Source: an uncultured Lachnospira sp. (GTDB lineage: Bacteria > Bacillota > Clostridia > Lachnospirales > Lachnospiraceae). Taken from it: a DNA stretch of 64,000 bases. The notes under the pieces were generated by a model. That model made no database searches and was not told the origin of the DNA. It was given only the letters and a program-made list of their open reading frames with translations. Both the position numbers and the translations under genes were made by a program. Shown here piece by piece: positions 63,032 through 64,000 of this stretch. Numbering within the stretch: the first letter of the stretch is position 1; every line of letters begins with the position of its first letter. The stretch spans positions 1 to 64,000 of the forward strand of contig CAJUTV010000010.1 of NCBI GenBank assembly GCA_910589305.1, given 5' to 3'.

Positions 63032-63790
63032 TTATAATTGTAATCGCTTTTGCCAAAAACTGTCTAAACTTTTATCAATAATTTCTTCCGTTTCTTTTTG
63101 ATTCAACTTGTATTTTTTTATAATTTGCTCATCTATCACTTGATAAAGCTTCCTTTTATTTTTTTCTTCTTTAATTTTACGAATAATATCACAAAGCATT
63201 TGATTGTAGTTATTTATATCTAAAGAATTAGAAATAGAATATAAGTCATTTATATGTTTAATATCAAAATCTTTTAATATTTTTGCTAGTTCTCTCAAAG
63301 CCATATCCTTATTTATCATTCGTTGTATTCCTTCTTTTGAGCCTAAGCAAATCCGTGTTGTCCAATCCATTGGTCTTTTTTGTGCGACTTCCTCTAGCTC
63401 ATATATCATTGGCGGAATTTCTTTTTCAAACTGTATCAGGCTGAGTCCATGATAGCCTGAATCAGCTTGATAAAATGGCTGTACTGGATACTGTGTAAAA
63501 AAACTTAATACCCTTGAATGCCATTTTTGAACAGAATCAGACTGTATTACACCATATTCCCCCATACGAGCAATCACTTCATATTCTATCCCCACTGGTA
63601 TATCACTTTCTGCATATCCATGATAAATATAAAGACTATTTTCTGCAAACTTATTTTTTTGATAATCATCATAGGCAGCTTGTGAATATATGCCATGCTT
63701 TATACAATGACGTTCAATTTCAGGCATCAATTCATTTTTCATATACGAATTGCTAAAACGCTTCCACAAAATTAATATTCCATATACCAT
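63032..63790 (-). CDS. Hypothetical protein, 252 aa
   Basis: A soluble helical protein without recognised domain. Notable stretches are NSLYIYHGYAESDIPVGIEY, FYQADSGYHGLSLIQFEKEI, PMDWTTRICLGSKEGIQRMI and a Lys-rich C-terminus with IDEQIIKKYKLNQKETEEII. The ribosome binding site is weak at both ATG 63790 and the internal ATG at 63742, so the exact start is uncertain. It is on the same strand as the DUF2262 gene with a 114-bp gap. The size and setting fit an immunity or inhibitor-type gene, but that is inference. Confidence 0.6.
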   Translation of the reverse strand: MVYGILILWKRFSNSYMKNELMPEIERHCIKHGIYSQAAYDDYQKNKFAENSLYIYHGYAESDIPVGIEYEVIARMGEYGVIQSDSVQKWHSRVLSFFTQYPVQPFYQADSGYHGLSLIQFEKEIPPMIYELEEVAQKRPMDWTTRICLGSKEGIQRMINKDMALRELAKILKDFDIKHINDLYSISNSLDINNYNQMLCDIIRKIKEEKNKRKLYQVIDEQIIKKYKLNQKETEEIIDKSLDSFWQKRLQL

Positions 63791-63855
63791 ATTTATCCGT
63801 TACCAAAAACTTATAAAAAGCTGTAAACTTTTATATATGTTCTGATGAACATTTG

Positions 63856-64000
63856 TTAGCTTGTGGTTTTATTACTCGCTTTACAGCAACTTGCTCCTTT
63901 CTTCTTTTTCTTATATCTTCTTGATTTGTGACACTGCAACCTGCATTTTCTGTTTTCTAATTTCTTTGCTTTTTGTATTTTATTAATATTCTGATTTGAA
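63856..64000 (-). CDS. Possible C-terminal end of a gene entering from the right
   Basis: An open frame from the window edge reads about 46 residues, very basic and Cys-containing (KLENRKCRLQCHKSRRYKKK and KGASCCKASNKTT), then TAA at 63858. A Lys/Arg-rich tail of this kind could belong to a nucleic-acid-binding or secreted toxin protein. With no start and biased composition it may also be chance in AT-rich DNA. Confidence 0.25.
   Translation of the reverse strand, partial: SNQNINKIQKAKKLENRKCRLQCHKSRRYKKKKKGASCCKASNKTTS

Noticed and set aside
1..64000. CRISPR arrays, rRNA, tRNA, prophage or plasmid origin
   Set aside because: No regularly spaced repeats, cloverleaf or rRNA-like stretches, phage structural genes or iteron arrays were seen by reading both strands; short RNA genes could still be missed.

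Overview
The window is AT-rich DNA from a Gram-positive anaerobe, most likely a pectin-degrading member of the Lachnospiraceae (Lachnospira or Butyrivibrio-like). The evidence is low GC, strong AGGAGG-type ribosome binding sites, secreted pectate lyases ending in type I dockerin-like repeats, a Firmicute-type PTS pair, and an ABC-dependent wall polysaccharide locus. No rRNA, tRNA or CRISPR array was seen. Species assignment from sequence alone is not secure.

Layout. 0-15 kb holds mostly housekeeping and metabolic genes on the minus strand: KptA, a hexapeptide acetyltransferase, a membrane S41 peptidase, enolase, a cytoplasmic GH43 enzyme, PTS enzyme I and HPr, an ABC exporter, a Cu/Zn superoxide dismutase-like protein and a soluble chemoreceptor. 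14.5-23.3 kb is accessory and partly decayed. It contains a frameshifted membrane gene, two ABC ATPase relics behind a large palindrome, five small genes resembling orphan immunity genes, a two-gene membrane/coiled-coil unit of unknown function and a frameshifted secreted protein. 23.6-34.2 kb is a secretome island for pectin: two PL1 pectate lyases, a membrane-anchored dockerin protein, a second anchored protein with the same C-terminal tail, a 37-residue peptide, and two paralogous secreted proteins. Each paralog is driven by a promoter whose spacer contains a run of eight G. A plus-strand HTH-GHKL-DUF4325 regulator lies divergently next to them.

36.0-61.2 kb is one long minus-strand surface polysaccharide locus, probably transcribed from a promoter near 61.2 kb. 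It encodes glycosyltransferases, a CapD-like 4,6-dehydratase, a Wzm/Wzt exporter, a methyltransferase, a Dpm-like transferase with GtrA flippases, GDP-mannose synthesis, an MBOAT/SGNH acylation pair, an LtaS-like phosphotransferase, PssA, and a fused GHMP sugar kinase/nucleotidyltransferase. The last 3 kb again holds small immunity-like genes (DUF2262 and unknowns).

Three copies of a structured IS200/IS605-end-like repeat (3.4, 34.5 and 62.0 kb) punctuate the window. One splits a DUF6483 gene so exactly that its removal restores the reading frame. The observations judged most novel are the twin poly-G promoters with a conserved distal block, the shared DPDGPGWSDWI tail, the kinase-nucleotidyltransferase fusion, the HTH-GHKL-STAS-like fusion and the uncharacterised two-gene membrane unit.
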